Origin: Shewanella morhuae
Lineage (GTDB): Bacteria; Pseudomonadota; Gammaproteobacteria; Enterobacterales; Shewanellaceae
Assembly (NCBI RefSeq): GCF_900156405.1
Contig: NZ_FTNN01000005.1
Coordinates: 44,785-108,784 of the forward strand
Direction: 5' to 3'
DNA: 64,000 bases
The translations under genes were made by a program, and so were the position numbers. The notes beneath the pieces were generated by a model. That model was given only the letters and a program-made list of their open reading frames with translations. It was not told the origin of the DNA and searched no databases. This document shows positions 48,208 through 57,560 of the stretch, one piece after another; position 1 is the first letter of the stretch, and every line of letters begins with the position of its first letter.

Positions 48208-50400
48208 CTAATTACCGTGTACTTCACTCAGTTGAGTCGGCGTGTGGCATGTTGCACAGCTCTCAGATGCACGAGTTTGAACATCCGCTGCACTGCTACC
48301 ATTTAAGATACCACCGTTAGTCTCAATGTGAGATTTCGCTGTGTCACTAAGGTACTTCTGGTGACAACTTAAGCAAGTACCCGTATCTGAGGAAATCCAA
48401 ATATCGGCACCGTTATTAGCCATATCACCAAAACGCCATGTGCGTGTTGGCGCGCGGCCTAAAGTGATACCAGTAATGACATTTGACTTATCAACCGTAT
48501 GGCAAGTTGCACAATCGGTTTTTAATACAGTACCTGATTGTACGCCTGCATATTTCAGGTAATGGCCTTCACGCTCGTGGGCTTTCCAAGCGAAGCTGGT
48601 TGGGATCTTGCCACCAGGATAATTGGTGTCAGTTTTCAAGCCTTTATCCGAAGTATGACAAGTTTGGCAGTTTACACCGTTGTCATAATGGTGGATTTCT
48701 TGATTGTGACAACCTTGGCACTTAGCAGCATCAATGATTTCACGTCGATTTTTTGCTGTGGCAGAACTGTCTACTCCATTATCTTTCCACACAAAATGGT
48801 ATGGAGTTTCTTTAACTGCGACCTTACGTACGTTTGCTGCAGAACAATCAGTCATTATGACTGCTGCAACGCCATAGCCACCATTATTGAAACACACATC
48901 TAGTGTCGAAAATAGTTCGAATGTCTTGCCATTAGCATCAGCAGGTAAATTAAAATTAGTGCCTGTTAATGAATAAGTTTTACTTACTTCATTATAGGTA
49001 CCTTCATTTAGCGCGATACGACGTTTGCTATAAGATGCGCTAGCATCACTTGGGTAATCTTTATCTGAATCCCATGCAACCACTACACGTGAGCTTTGAC
49101 TGACGAAGGCTTTCTCGACGGCATTACCATCTTTGTCAACAACTTGGACATCAAAAGTGATTTTGCCCGTGTTATTAGCGCCTACATTCGTGAATTTAAC
49201 GCTCATTGCTTCGGCATCTGTGTATGCCTTTAATACATCCCCGTGACGTTTAGCCGCACTGCCTGTTCCACCATAGGGTTCGGTTGCATTATGGCAAGCG
49301 ACACAATCTGTGCTGCTATGGTTGCTCGAAGGCTTCTCTGTATGACAAGCGATACAAGCCGTATTGCTTAAGTCCGCTTTAAATAGATCTGCATTCGCAG
49401 GCGCATTTACACCTTCAAGGTGGCAGGAAGTACAATCAGCAGCTGGTTTTTGAGGGAAATTGACTTTTCCGTAGTCGATGACTTTACCGCCATAGCCCAC
49501 AATCTTGTACGGTGCTGCTAATGGTGCACCATTGGCATCGACAGTATTTCGGTCAGCACCTTTATGAATTGCATGGATCATATAGGTAAAATCAACACTA
49601 TTGCCTGATTCTGGGTCACCAGAGGTAGCAGTATGGCAGGATGCACAGTTTTCAATATCGATTCTGCGACCGCCGTGTAGCGCTAAACTTTCAGGCTGGT
49701 GACAAGTATAACAGGTCTCAATTGAAACAACGTTACGTGTCTGAATACCTTCTGTTTTACCGGTAGATGGCTGCCAGTCTAGGTGCGCATTAGCCGTGAC
49801 TTGAGGTAATTCAAGTTCTAATGTTGCACGTTGAGTTGCATCAGCACTATAAGTGATGGTTAATGGTTCAGTAACATTGGCAATATTGGCTTGGTATGTG
49901 TAGCTATAACTACCATCACCATGGTCGACTAAACAGCTATCACACTTAGCTGCTGCTTCCACGTTGGCCTGATATTGATCTGATGGATTAAGATTATCTA
50001 CACCTGTAGGGACAGTACCGGGTGCTTTTTTGTCATTTATGTAGGCTTGCCATTGGAAGCCGCGATCAGCAGGCTTAGCGGGATCGTCTGTTGCAACAGT
50101 GACATGTGTTAACTGCGCAATACCAAAGCGAATGTCGTGATCTTTTGTTAAGCCTAGAACGGCTACGCCATTGGCATTTTCTAATGTAAAGTTGACAGTG
50201 ACCTTACCTGCTTCAACAGTAGCATTAGTGAAATCAGCTTTTAGTGTAGGAGTGGCATCGATATTGACACCAACCACTCCTGGTTTTCCATCTTCACCAT
50301 CTTTACCATCACTCCCACCGCAAGCGGTGAGCAGTAGTGAAAGTAAACCGGCACCCAACATCGCTTTTGTTGCGCTATTGAAATTGAACCGTTTCATCAT
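48208..50400 (-). CDS. omcA: OmcA cell-surface decahaem cytochrome c
   Basis: A 730-residue lipoprotein with lipobox LTAC-GGSDG near residue 27 and exactly ten CXXCH motifs (CYTCH, CASCH, CTSCH, CIACH, CVACH; CQGCH, CQTCH, CATCH, CLSCH, CATCH). The central domain has a CX15C pair (CFNN...MTDC), typical of OmcA rather than MtrC. It is not the undecahaem UndA, as there is no eleventh site. It partners with MtrC at the surface and reduces minerals and flavins. The start is ATGATG at 50400 behind AGGGA; an upstream in-frame TTG is not needed. Confidence 0.96.
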   Translation of the reverse strand: MMKRFNFNSATKAMLGAGLLSLLLTACGGSDGKDGEDGKPGVVGVNIDATPTLKADFTNATVEAGKVTVNFTLENANGVAVLGLTKDHDIRFGIAQLTHVTVATDDPAKPADRGFQWQAYINDKKAPGTVPTGVDNLNPSDQYQANVEAAAKCDSCLVDHGDGSYSYTYQANIANVTEPLTITYSADATQRATLELELPQVTANAHLDWQPSTGKTEGIQTRNVVSIETCYTCHQPESLALHGGRRIDIENCASCHTATSGDPESGNSVDFTYMIHAIHKGADRNTVDANGAPLAAPYKIVGYGGKVIDYGKVNFPQKPAADCTSCHLEGVNAPANADLFKADLSNTACIACHTEKPSSNHSSTDCVACHNATEPYGGTGSAAKRHGDVLKAYTDAEAMSVKFTNVGANNTGKITFDVQVVDKDGNAVEKAFVSQSSRVVVAWDSDKDYPSDASASYSKRRIALNEGTYNEVSKTYSLTGTNFNLPADANGKTFELFSTLDVCFNNGGYGVAAVIMTDCSAANVRKVAVKETPYHFVWKDNGVDSSATAKNRREIIDAAKCQGCHNQEIHHYDNGVNCQTCHTSDKGLKTDTNYPGGKIPTSFAWKAHEREGHYLKYAGVQSGTVLKTDCATCHTVDKSNVITGITLGRAPTRTWRFGDMANNGADIWISSDTGTCLSCHQKYLSDTAKSHIETNGGILNGSSAADVQTRASESCATCHTPTQLSEVHGN

Positions 50401-50543
50401 GATATTTCCCTGCAATAATTGTAATCATCATCGAATACTGGGTAAATGGTAATAAATCTCATTACCCACATAGGATGTGTGGAATTAGTTTCCATCTGTA
50501 AGGCTAGCGAAGTCACAGCGATTAATCAGTTATTTTAAGTGGG

Positions 50544-50565
50544 TAATGTGACTGAGATCTGACTA
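50544..50565 (-). promoter_or_regulatory. CRP-like site upstream of omcA
   Basis: TAATGTGACTGAGATCTGAC: TGTGA-N6-TCTGA, near the CRP consensus TGTGA-N6-TCACA, about 145-165 bp upstream of the omcA start. Confidence 0.55.
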
Positions 50566-51010
50566 TTTCTTTTGGAGTAGTTGGCTGTATCGTAAGCGCG
50601 TCTCTAATATCTGTTGTTACTGACTTTTTTAAGCTTAAATTAGAAATGGGTGGACGCGTAGTTCACGAATCACTTAAGTCTTATTTGTGGCAGAAGATTA
50701 CGATTTCAACTTCGGTAGTTTTACAATGTTTTTTAATAAAAGCAGGTGCTTAGGTTTTTGATGTTATGGCTGACTATATCGTAATATCAGTTGTATGAAT
50801 AAACTGTGGTAATGGTTTGCCATCGACGTCAGTAAACTCGCTCTAGCGAGGCTATTTATGTGACACATTAAGCCTGCGTCAGTGTTTTGAGTTGAAGATT
50901 GACCGTTAGTAAATTAGTTGTCTTAGAGGTAATGATTGCTACTCGTTTTTTTTATTTTCAGTAGACCGTTTATTCATGAGGTTTTTTGTCACATAATAGC
51001 CAACACAATT

Positions 51011-51029
51011 GAAAACTATTATCGTTACC
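51011..51029 (+). promoter_or_regulatory. Possible Fur box upstream of feoA
   Basis: GAAAACTATTATCGTTACC matches 13 of 19 positions of the Fur consensus 19-mer. It lies upstream of the FNR-like box. Tentative. Confidence 0.35.
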
Positions 51030-51040
51030 AATCAAAAATC

Positions 51041-51082
51041 TTGATCTAGGTAAAGTTATTAGGGTCATTGCTCAGTTACAAT
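51041..51082 (+). promoter_or_regulatory. FNR/EtrA-type activated promoter of feoAB
   Basis: TTGATCTAGGTAAA (51041-51054) has a perfect TTGAT half and a weaker second half (FNR consensus TTGAT-N4-ATCAA). A -10 TACAAT lies at 51077-51082. The predicted start near 51089 puts the box centre at -41.5, the standard class II position. Confidence 0.5.
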
Positions 51083-51128
51083 GAGCACAGTTTTTCGAAC
51101 TGGACCTGTTGCAAAGGTAGGATACGTA

Positions 51129-51368
51129 ATGAAGTTAAGCGAACTCAGCCCCGGTGATCGCGGTGTTATTTCTGAAGTCGGGCGCTTAGATCTACCACAA
51201 ACCGTAAAGCGCAAGTTGTTATCTATGGGGATAACACCCAATACGCGTTTTTTATTGATCCGATACGCACCAATGGGCTCAGGTTTAGAGTTGGATATTC
51301 GTGGTAGTAAACTTTGTATGCGCAAAGACTTGGCAGACATCATTGAGGTGGAAAAGGCGAATGGCTAA
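51129..51368 (+). CDS. feoA: Ferrous iron transport protein FeoA
   Basis: A 79-residue SH3-like cytoplasmic protein (MKLSELSPGDRGVISEVG, MGITPNTRFLL, ELDIRGSKLCMRKDLADII). The ATG at 51129 has AGGTAGGA upstream and gives the family length; the upstream in-frame ATG at 51081 is not needed and overlaps the -10. The stop overlaps the feoB start by 8 bp. Confidence 0.93.
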   Translation: MKLSELSPGDRGVISEVGRLDLPQTVKRKLLSMGITPNTRFLLIRYAPMGSGLELDIRGSKLCMRKDLADIIEVEKANG

Positions 51369-53655
51369 GCAGTTTCATTGCGTCACCGTTGGTAACCCTA
51401 ATGCGGGCAAATCGACACTCTTTAACGCGCTAACTGGCGCGAATCAACAAGTCGGCAACTGGTCTGGTGTGACGGTTGAGAAAAAGACGGGCCATTTCAC
51501 CCTAAATGGTGCTGATATCTATCTGACTGACTTACCCGGTATTTACGATCTTCTTCCCGCGGGTAATAGTTGTGACTGCTCTTTAGATGAGCAAATCGCG
51601 CAGCAGTATCTGGCAGAGCAACGCGTCGATGGCATTATCAATTTAGTTGATGCGACCAATATTGAGCGCCACTTATACCTCACGGTTCAGTTGCGTGAAC
51701 TTGCTGTACCTATGGTCGTTGTATTGAATAAAATCGATGTCGCGATAAAGCATGGGATAAAAGTCGACTTAAAGAAAATGAGTCAAGAACTCGGTTGCCC
51801 TGTAATTGGCGTGTGTTCGCGCGATCTTGCTGATGTAGAAAAAGTGCAAGCGCAAGTATTGGATTTACTGCAAGGGCGAGTGTCTGAAGCGCCATTAATG
51901 CTTAATTACGACGCTCAAATTGAAACGAGCGTGAAGTTACTTTGCAATCAAGATGTGGAATTAAGCCGTGGTCGTGCTTTAGCGCTGCTAGGTAATCGAG
52001 CAGGTTGTAGTAGCAGTCAAGGGGCTGAATTACAGAGTGACATTAACACTTGTACTCAGAATACTTCTCAGCAAGGCCATGATATTGAAATTATGCTGGC
52101 CACGACTCGTTTTAACTTTGTTGAAAGGGTATTTCAAGGTTCAGTTAAAGCTGATGGTTTTCTTACATTAAGTGACAAACTCGATAAGCTGATATTGCAT
52201 CCGGTGTTAGGTATTCCGGTGTTCTTATTGGTGATGTATTTGATGTTTATGTTCAGCATTAATATTGGCAGTGCCTTTATCGATTTCTTTGATGTGTTTG
52301 CTGGCGCATTACTGGTCGACCATTTTGGAGCGTTTTTAACCAGTATGGGCTCACCAACTTGGCTGGTGACTATTTTAGCCGGTGGTGTTGGCCAAGGTAT
52401 TCAAACTGTTTCAACCTTTATCCCGGTTATTGCAGCGTTATTCCTTGCCTTGTCGGTATTAGAAAGTTCGGGTTATATGGCGCGAGCGGCATTTGTGGTT
52501 GATGGTTTGATGCGTCGTATTGGCCTTCCTGGCAAAGCTTTTGTGCCAATGATTGTGGGTTTTGGCTGTTCAGTACCTGCGATCATGGCGACGCGAACCT
52601 TAGGCAGTGAGCGTGAACGTATCGTCACCGGTATGATGGCGCCATTTATGTCATGTGGCGCGCGTTTACCTGTATATGCTTTATTTGCTGCAGCGTTTTT
52701 CCCTGACTCAGGGCAAAATTTAGTATTCTTGCTTTATGTCATTGGGATATTAGCTGCAATCGGTACTGGTTTATTACTCAGAAATACATTGTTACCCGGT
52801 ACCAGTAGTGCGGTCGTAATGGAGCTGCCAAGCTATGAGATGCCTAAACTTAAAGCCGTGATGGTTCGCACGAGTAAACGGACTAAAAGCTTTATTTTTG
52901 GTGCAGGTAAAACCATTGTTTTAGTCGTTACCTTTTTAAATTTTATTAACGCTATTGGTGTTGACGGCACATTTGGCCATGAAGATAGCCAAGCATCATT
53001 ACTCAGTGTTGCGAGTCAAAAAGTGACGCCAATCTTTGCGCCGATGGGGATTGAACAAGAAAACTGGCCCGCAACTGTGGGTATTATTACCGGTATTTTT
53101 GCAAAAGAAGCTGTTGTGGGTACGTTAAACAGTCTTTATAGCAATGCTGGTGCAGATGATGCAGAGTTAACTCCGTTGGCAGATAGTTTTAATGCCGCGT
53201 TGGCTACGATCCCCGCTAATTTATTTGGTTTAGATTTAGAGGATCCGTTGAAATTATCTGTTGGTGATGTCTCTAGCACCAGTGCTGCAGCAGAATCACA
53301 AGGCGTGGCCACATCGACATTTAGTGCATTACAGGCTGGATTTACGACTAAGATAGCGGCATTTTCTTACTTGCTATTTATCTTGCTCTACACTCCCTGT
53401 GTTGCAGCGATGGGCGCTTTAGTACATGAGTTTGGTTCTCGCTGGGCAACGTTTGCCGGTACATGGACTTTTGCACTTGCTTATGGCACTGCAACTGTGG
53501 TGTATCAAGCTACAACGTTTAACGAGCATCCACTACAATCAAGCCTGTGGATTGGCTTCTTCTTATTTGCATTGGCTGCTTTTTATCTGTGGTTAAAACG
53601 TAAGGGCAGAAGAACTCAGCAAATCATTCCTGGGATCCGCATCATTACTGAATAG
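51361..53655 (+). CDS. feoB: Ferrous iron transporter FeoB
   Basis: A 764-residue Fe(II) importer: N-terminal G domain with G1 GNPNAGKS (11-18), G3 DLPG and G4 NKID, a helical spacer, then two Gate modules in a polytopic membrane domain (VPMIVGFGCSVPAIMATRTL; PFMSCGARLPVYALF). The ATG at 51361 overlaps feoA. No feoC follows; a terminator does. It takes up the Fe(II) expected from dissimilatory iron reduction next door. Confidence 0.96.
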   Translation: MAKQFHCVTVGNPNAGKSTLFNALTGANQQVGNWSGVTVEKKTGHFTLNGADIYLTDLPGIYDLLPAGNSCDCSLDEQIAQQYLAEQRVDGIINLVDATNIERHLYLTVQLRELAVPMVVVLNKIDVAIKHGIKVDLKKMSQELGCPVIGVCSRDLADVEKVQAQVLDLLQGRVSEAPLMLNYDAQIETSVKLLCNQDVELSRGRALALLGNRAGCSSSQGAELQSDINTCTQNTSQQGHDIEIMLATTRFNFVERVFQGSVKADGFLTLSDKLDKLILHPVLGIPVFLLVMYLMFMFSINIGSAFIDFFDVFAGALLVDHFGAFLTSMGSPTWLVTILAGGVGQGIQTVSTFIPVIAALFLALSVLESSGYMARAAFVVDGLMRRIGLPGKAFVPMIVGFGCSVPAIMATRTLGSERERIVTGMMAPFMSCGARLPVYALFAAAFFPDSGQNLVFLLYVIGILAAIGTGLLLRNTLLPGTSSAVVMELPSYEMPKLKAVMVRTSKRTKSFIFGAGKTIVLVVTFLNFINAIGVDGTFGHEDSQASLLSVASQKVTPIFAPMGIEQENWPATVGIITGIFAKEAVVGTLNSLYSNAGADDAELTPLADSFNAALATIPANLFGLDLEDPLKLSVGDVSSTSAAAESQGVATSTFSALQAGFTTKIAAFSYLLFILLYTPCVAAMGALVHEFGSRWATFAGTWTFALAYGTATVVYQATTFNEHPLQSSLWIGFFLFALAAFYLWLKRKGRRTQQIIPGIRIITE

Positions 53656-53732
53656 GTGACTGAGTAAGCTACTGGTCAGGTTTACTGCATAAGCCTGACT
53701 GAGCAATAAATGTCAGCTTAGTAAGAGTAAAG

Positions 53733-53767
53733 ATAAAAGCAGCTTTCGTAGCTGCTTTTATTGTTTT
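53733..53767 (+). terminator. Rho-independent terminator after feoB
   Basis: ATAAAAGCAGCT / AGCTGCTTTTAT with a TTCGT loop, followed by TGTTTT. Confidence 0.85.
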
Positions 53768-53877
53768 ACTATCGCGGCCATAACCGATAGTTTTATCACT
53801 AGGCATTGTAACTAGTAGTGATCTGTAGGATCATGCTGGCTTTATTAAAATTGCCATTGTTCGCAAAGAGGAATTCC

Positions 53878-55548
53878 ATGAGTCATGTGGACACTGAAGT
53901 ACGTCCGAGTAACTTTATTCGTAATATCATAGATGAAGATTTAAAAACTGGTAAACACAAGAGTGTACAAACTCGTTTCCCGCCTGAACCCAATGGCTAT
54001 CTTCATATCGGTCATGCTAAGTCTATCTGCTTAAATTTTGGCATAGCGCGAGACTATAACGGTCTATGTAATTTACGTTTTGACGATACCAATCCTGAAA
54101 AAGAAGACATTGATTATGTTAATTCTATTCAGGCGGATGTACGTTGGCTTGGATTCCAATGGGATGGCGATGTGCGCTATTCATCAAACTACTTTGATCA
54201 GTTGCACCAATATGCGGTTGAGCTGATTAATAAAGGTTTGGCCTACGTCTGTTTTTTAAATGCCGATGAAACTCGTGAGTACCGTGGTACGTTAAAAGAG
54301 CCAGGTAAAAACAGCCCTTTCCGCGATACTTCAGTTGAAGAAAACCTCGCTCTATTTGCTAAGATGCGCGACGGTGGTTTTAAAGAAGGTGAGTGTGCGC
54401 TGCGTGCTAAGATTGATATGGCCTCACCATTCATGTGCATGCGTGACCCAATTATCTACCGTATTCGTTTTGCCCATCATCATCAAACGGGCGACAAGTG
54501 GTGCATTTATCCAATGTACGACTTTACTCACTGTATTTCTGATGCGTTAGAGCATATTACCCATTCTTTATGTACATTAGAATTCCAAGATAACCGTCGT
54601 TTATACGATTGGGTATTAGATAATTTAAATGATTTTCAAGCGCCGAATCGTACGCGTCAATACGAATTTTCACGCTTAAATCTCGAATATACCTTGATGT
54701 CTAAGCGTAAGCTGAACGACCTTGTGGCGCGTAAACTCGTATCAGGTTGGGATGACCCACGTATGCCAACGATTGCTGGCTTACGTCGCCGTGGTTATAC
54801 ACCTGCATCAATTCGCGAGTTCTGCCAACGTATTGGTGTGACTAAGCAAGAAAATATGATTGAAGTCGGCATGTTAGATGCGTGTATTCGTGAAGAACTA
54901 AACGAACATGCACCGCGTGCAATGGCCGTATTGCGTCCATTAAAAGTGATTATTGAAAACTATGTAGAAGGTAAACTTGAGTTCATTCAAGCAGCCGCTC
55001 ATCCAAATGATGAGAACATGGGCACGCGTGAATTAGCCTTTGGCCGTGAAATCTTAATTGATATCGCTGACTTTAAAGAAGAAGGTAACAAACAATATAA
55101 ACGTCTGGTTACAGGTAAAGAAGTACGTTTACGTAATGCTTATGTGATTAAAGCTGAGCGTTGCGATAAAGACAGTGATGGTAATATCACAACAGTTTAC
55201 TGTACTTATGATCCTGAGACATTAGGTAAAAACCCTGCTGATGGCCGTAAAGTTAAAGGCGTTATCCATTGGGTTGAGGCATCAACGGCTAAACCAGCGC
55301 AGTTCCGTCTCTATCAGCGTTTATTTACCGATCCTAATCCAGCAGCTGCTGAGACTGTGGACGAAGTATTAAACCCAGAGTCACTGATTGTTGTGCAAGG
55401 CTTTGCTGAAGCAAGTCTAGTCAATGCACCCGCCGAAAAAGCGTATCAGTTTGAACGTGAAGGTTATTTTTGCGCAGACAGCAAAGATTCATCACCAAAT
55501 AATTTAGTGTTTAACTTAACCGTAGCACTGCGTGATTCTTTCGAATGA
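53878..55548 (+). CDS. glnS: Glutaminyl-tRNA synthetase
   Basis: A 556-residue class I synthetase with HIGH at 43-46 ([10 protein letters not shown]) and MSKRK at about 274-278. It charges tRNA-Gln. The ATG at 53878 lies behind AGAGGAA; the 20 extra upstream codons are not conserved in type. Confidence 0.96.
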   Translation: MSHVDTEVRPSNFIRNIIDEDLKTGKHKSVQTRFPPEPNGYLHIGHAKSICLNFGIARDYNGLCNLRFDDTNPEKEDIDYVNSIQADVRWLGFQWDGDVRYSSNYFDQLHQYAVELINKGLAYVCFLNADETREYRGTLKEPGKNSPFRDTSVEENLALFAKMRDGGFKEGECALRAKIDMASPFMCMRDPIIYRIRFAHHHQTGDKWCIYPMYDFTHCISDALEHITHSLCTLEFQDNRRLYDWVLDNLNDFQAPNRTRQYEFSRLNLEYTLMSKRKLNDLVARKLVSGWDDPRMPTIAGLRRRGYTPASIREFCQRIGVTKQENMIEVGMLDACIREELNEHAPRAMAVLRPLKVIIENYVEGKLEFIQAAAHPNDENMGTRELAFGREILIDIADFKEEGNKQYKRLVTGKEVRLRNAYVIKAERCDKDSDGNITTVYCTYDPETLGKNPADGRKVKGVIHWVEASTAKPAQFRLYQRLFTDPNPAAAETVDEVLNPESLIVVQGFAEASLVNAPAEKAYQFEREGYFCADSKDSSPNNLVFNLTVALRDSFE

Positions 55549-55602
55549 TTTGATAGTGTTGGTTTGATTGAGTGCGTTTAATGGCATAAGACAAACAGCT
55601 CA

Positions 55603-55660
55603 ACTCAATTAAGCACTCAATTAAGCACTCAATTAAGCACTCAATTAAGCACTCAATTAA
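55603..55660. repeat. 12-bp tandem repeat, 4.8 copies
   Basis: Perfect head-to-tail copies of ACTCAATTAAGC between the glnS stop and its terminator. Non-coding. Possibly a variable-number locus. Confidence 0.92.
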
Positions 55661-55694
55661 ACGAAGCTAAGTTGTTCAAACAATTAATGCGACT

Positions 55695-55726
55695 AAAAAA
55701 GAAGGCCTTTTAGGCCTTCTTTTTTA
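55695..55726. terminator. Terminator between glnS and the convergent Yip1 gene
   Basis: AAAAAAGAAGGCCT / AGGCCTTCTTTTTT with a 3-nt loop. A and T runs on both sides make it bidirectional. Confidence 0.88.
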
Positions 55727-55783
55727 TTTTTGGAATCAGTGAAAGAGCTATGGACTTGTGTGAGTTGCAGTTAATTTAAGTTG

Positions 55784-56380
55784 TTATTGATACATAGGAC
55801 CAAAACCTAGGCTCCATAGAATAACGCTGGTTGCCATTAACGCCACTAACAGCACTAAACCAGCGGTCACCATCGAACTGGCATAAATAAAGCCTTTCTC
55901 TTCAGGGATATTCATAATTATGGGTACACCCGCGTACAGTAAATATACTGAGTAAGCCAAACCAATCAATCCCACTATCATAATAAACCACAGTACTGGA
56001 TATAATGCGGCTAGACCGACCATAAACAACGGTGTTGCCGTATAGGATGCAAGCTCTAATGCTTGAGTGTAGGTTGGATTTGCATCGAAGGTTTTTGCCA
56101 TCCAATAGGCTAAATAGGCGAGGGCGAAGACGCCCGCAATAAGGCCTAAGTACATGCCTGCTGACATAAATAAGGCGCTTTGTGGAGTGAGGTAAATTGG
56201 ATCGCCAGCGCCAGGATTCCAACCAATATAAGCCGTAGCTATATAGCTGCAAACTGCCGGTATTAAGGCGATAAGCATCACATGACTTAAACTACTTTTT
56301 AGTGCCTCATGATTTTTTTCAATTGTTTGCCATTCTTGCTTAGGATGGATGTAGAGCCCCATTAAGTGATTCAGTATCAT
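55784..56380 (-). CDS. Yip1-family membrane protein
   Basis: A 198-residue polytopic protein with five hydrophobic segments and a conserved-type N-terminus (MILNHLMGLYIHPKQEWQTIE) seen in bacterial Yip1/DUF1282 proteins. Function unknown. Convergent with glnS; a stem-loop with CAATCGAG/CTCGATTG arms lies upstream at 56448-56491. Confidence 0.75.
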   Translation of the reverse strand: MILNHLMGLYIHPKQEWQTIEKNHEALKSSLSHVMLIALIPAVCSYIATAYIGWNPGAGDPIYLTPQSALFMSAGMYLGLIAGVFALAYLAYWMAKTFDANPTYTQALELASYTATPLFMVGLAALYPVLWFIMIVGLIGLAYSVYLLYAGVPIIMNIPEEKGFIYASSMVTAGLVLLVALMATSVILWSLGFGPMYQ

Positions 56381-56447
56381 TATAATTATCCTTGTTCAGC
56401 ATTGATAAGTGGCTCGCCAAACGTCAGACGAGCTGATAACAGCTCCA

Positions 56448-56491
56448 CAATCGAGGTTAAAACATTATCTTGTTTTTTTAACTCTCGATTG
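56448..56491. other. Imperfect stem-loop upstream of the Yip1 gene
   Basis: CAATCGAG (56448-56455) and CTCGATTG (56484-56491), extended inward by TTAAAA / TTTTTAA with a one-base bulge. It lies in the 264-bp divergent gap between the Yip1 gene and miaE. Function unknown. Confidence 0.5.
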
Positions 56492-56644
56492 GTTACACAA
56501 ACAAACCGAGATACAGCGTGATCAATATCTCAGTTCTATAGAGTGTAGAACATTTATTGAACAAAAAATCTTGTACGTCAAGTTTACTAAGCCCTAGTGC
56601 TGTAGCTTATAGGTAAATATGCGTAAAATAGCCTAATACTGAGA

Positions 56645-57433
56645 ATGATCTTGAGTGACTCCATGCAGCAACTTCTTGCCCCCATCCGCGCCTTTCTTCG
56701 CTGTGATACGCCGCAAACTTGGATTGATATCGCGATAAAATCAGACTCCTTGGATAAGCTGCTGATTGACCATTGTAACTGTGAGTTGAAAGCGGCTCAG
56801 ACAGCGATATTTTTGCTACGAAAATATGCGTTAGATAAAGATAGCGGTCGAACCCTGTTGGCGTGGGCTAAACCCTATGAAGAGTTTATTTATTCGCAAG
56901 ATCACGATGTGGTGAGTTTTCTGGCCCGAGATGTGAAAAAGAATGAGCTGGTGGCTGAACTTATGCCTAAGCCTAATTTTAAGTTTGCCGCTAATCTGGT
57001 TTCACCTTTGATCCGCTTGATTAAAGAAGAGTTTCATCATTTTGAGCAAGTATTGGAGCTAATGCATAAGCGTGGTATCGATTACCGTAATATTCGCGCG
57101 GGCCGTTATGCCAAGGGCATGATGAGTTATGTGACCACCCATGAGAAAGATATCCTGCGGGATAAACTGATTGTAGGTGCTTATATTGAAGCTCGTTCCT
57201 GTGAGCGGTTTGCTAAGTTGGCGCCTTATTTAGACAGCGAACTGAGTAAATTTTATGTGTCATTGTTGCGCTCTGAAGCGCGTCATTATCAAGACTATCT
57301 TGCGTTAGCACAGTTGGTTTCACCAGAGGATATTAGTGAGCGAGTAAAGTACTTTGGTGAGGTCGAGGCGCAGTTGATTTTAGCACCCGATGATGAGTTT
57401 CGTTTCCACAGTGGGTCGCCACTATCAATTTGA
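56645..57433 (+). CDS. miaE: tRNA-(ms2io6A) hydroxylase MiaE
   Basis: A 262-residue di-iron monooxygenase that hydroxylates the isopentenyl group of ms2i6A37. It is a four-helix bundle with the EXXH-type ligands EEFHHFEQV (about 121-129) and SEARHY (near 215), plus EARSCERF. The start is ATG 56645 or 56663; neither has a strong Shine-Dalgarno sequence. Confidence 0.87.
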   Translation: MILSDSMQQLLAPIRAFLRCDTPQTWIDIAIKSDSLDKLLIDHCNCELKAAQTAIFLLRKYALDKDSGRTLLAWAKPYEEFIYSQDHDVVSFLARDVKKNELVAELMPKPNFKFAANLVSPLIRLIKEEFHHFEQVLELMHKRGIDYRNIRAGRYAKGMMSYVTTHEKDILRDKLIVGAYIEARSCERFAKLAPYLDSELSKFYVSLLRSEARHYQDYLALAQLVSPEDISERVKYFGEVEAQLILAPDDEFRFHSGSPLSI

Positions 57434-57488
57434 CTTTAAAGATTTTTAAATTTAAGCCTTGCAGGGTTAGCTCGAACTTACTGAAACG

Positions 57489-57514
57489 ATTAACGGTTCG
57501 AGCGAACCGTTAAT
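57489..57514. terminator. 12-bp perfect hairpin between convergent miaE and lpxH
   Basis: ATTAACGGTTCG / CGAACCGTTAAT with a 2-nt AG loop. No clear U-run, but the placement between two 3' ends fits a shared terminator. Confidence 0.55.
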
Positions 57515-57560
57515 ATAAAGCATCTTTAGGCTCAAATAACGTCAATAAAAGTAACCTAAC

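Larger units (their letters stand above)
50401..51128. other. 728-bp divergent control region between omcA and feoA
   Basis: No gene visible. It contains a CRP-like site on the omcA side (50544-50565) and Fur-like, FNR-like and -10 elements on the feoA side (51011-51082). The middle part (about 50620-50980) is AT-rich and I see nothing definite in it. Confidence 0.65.

Noticed and set aside
48208-50400. OmcA as the undecahaem cytochrome UndA found in some relatives
   Set aside because: Only ten CXXCH motifs are present; CDSCLVDH is not a haem site, and the CX15C pair fits OmcA.
51031-51045. ATCAA-N5-TTGAT dyad as an FNR site
   Set aside because: The half-sites are in the wrong order for FNR; the overlapping TTGATCTAGGTAAA fits better.
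56409-56597. Small plus-strand frame between the Yip1 gene and miaE
   Set aside because: It spans a stem-loop, uses a weak start and resembles no known protein.
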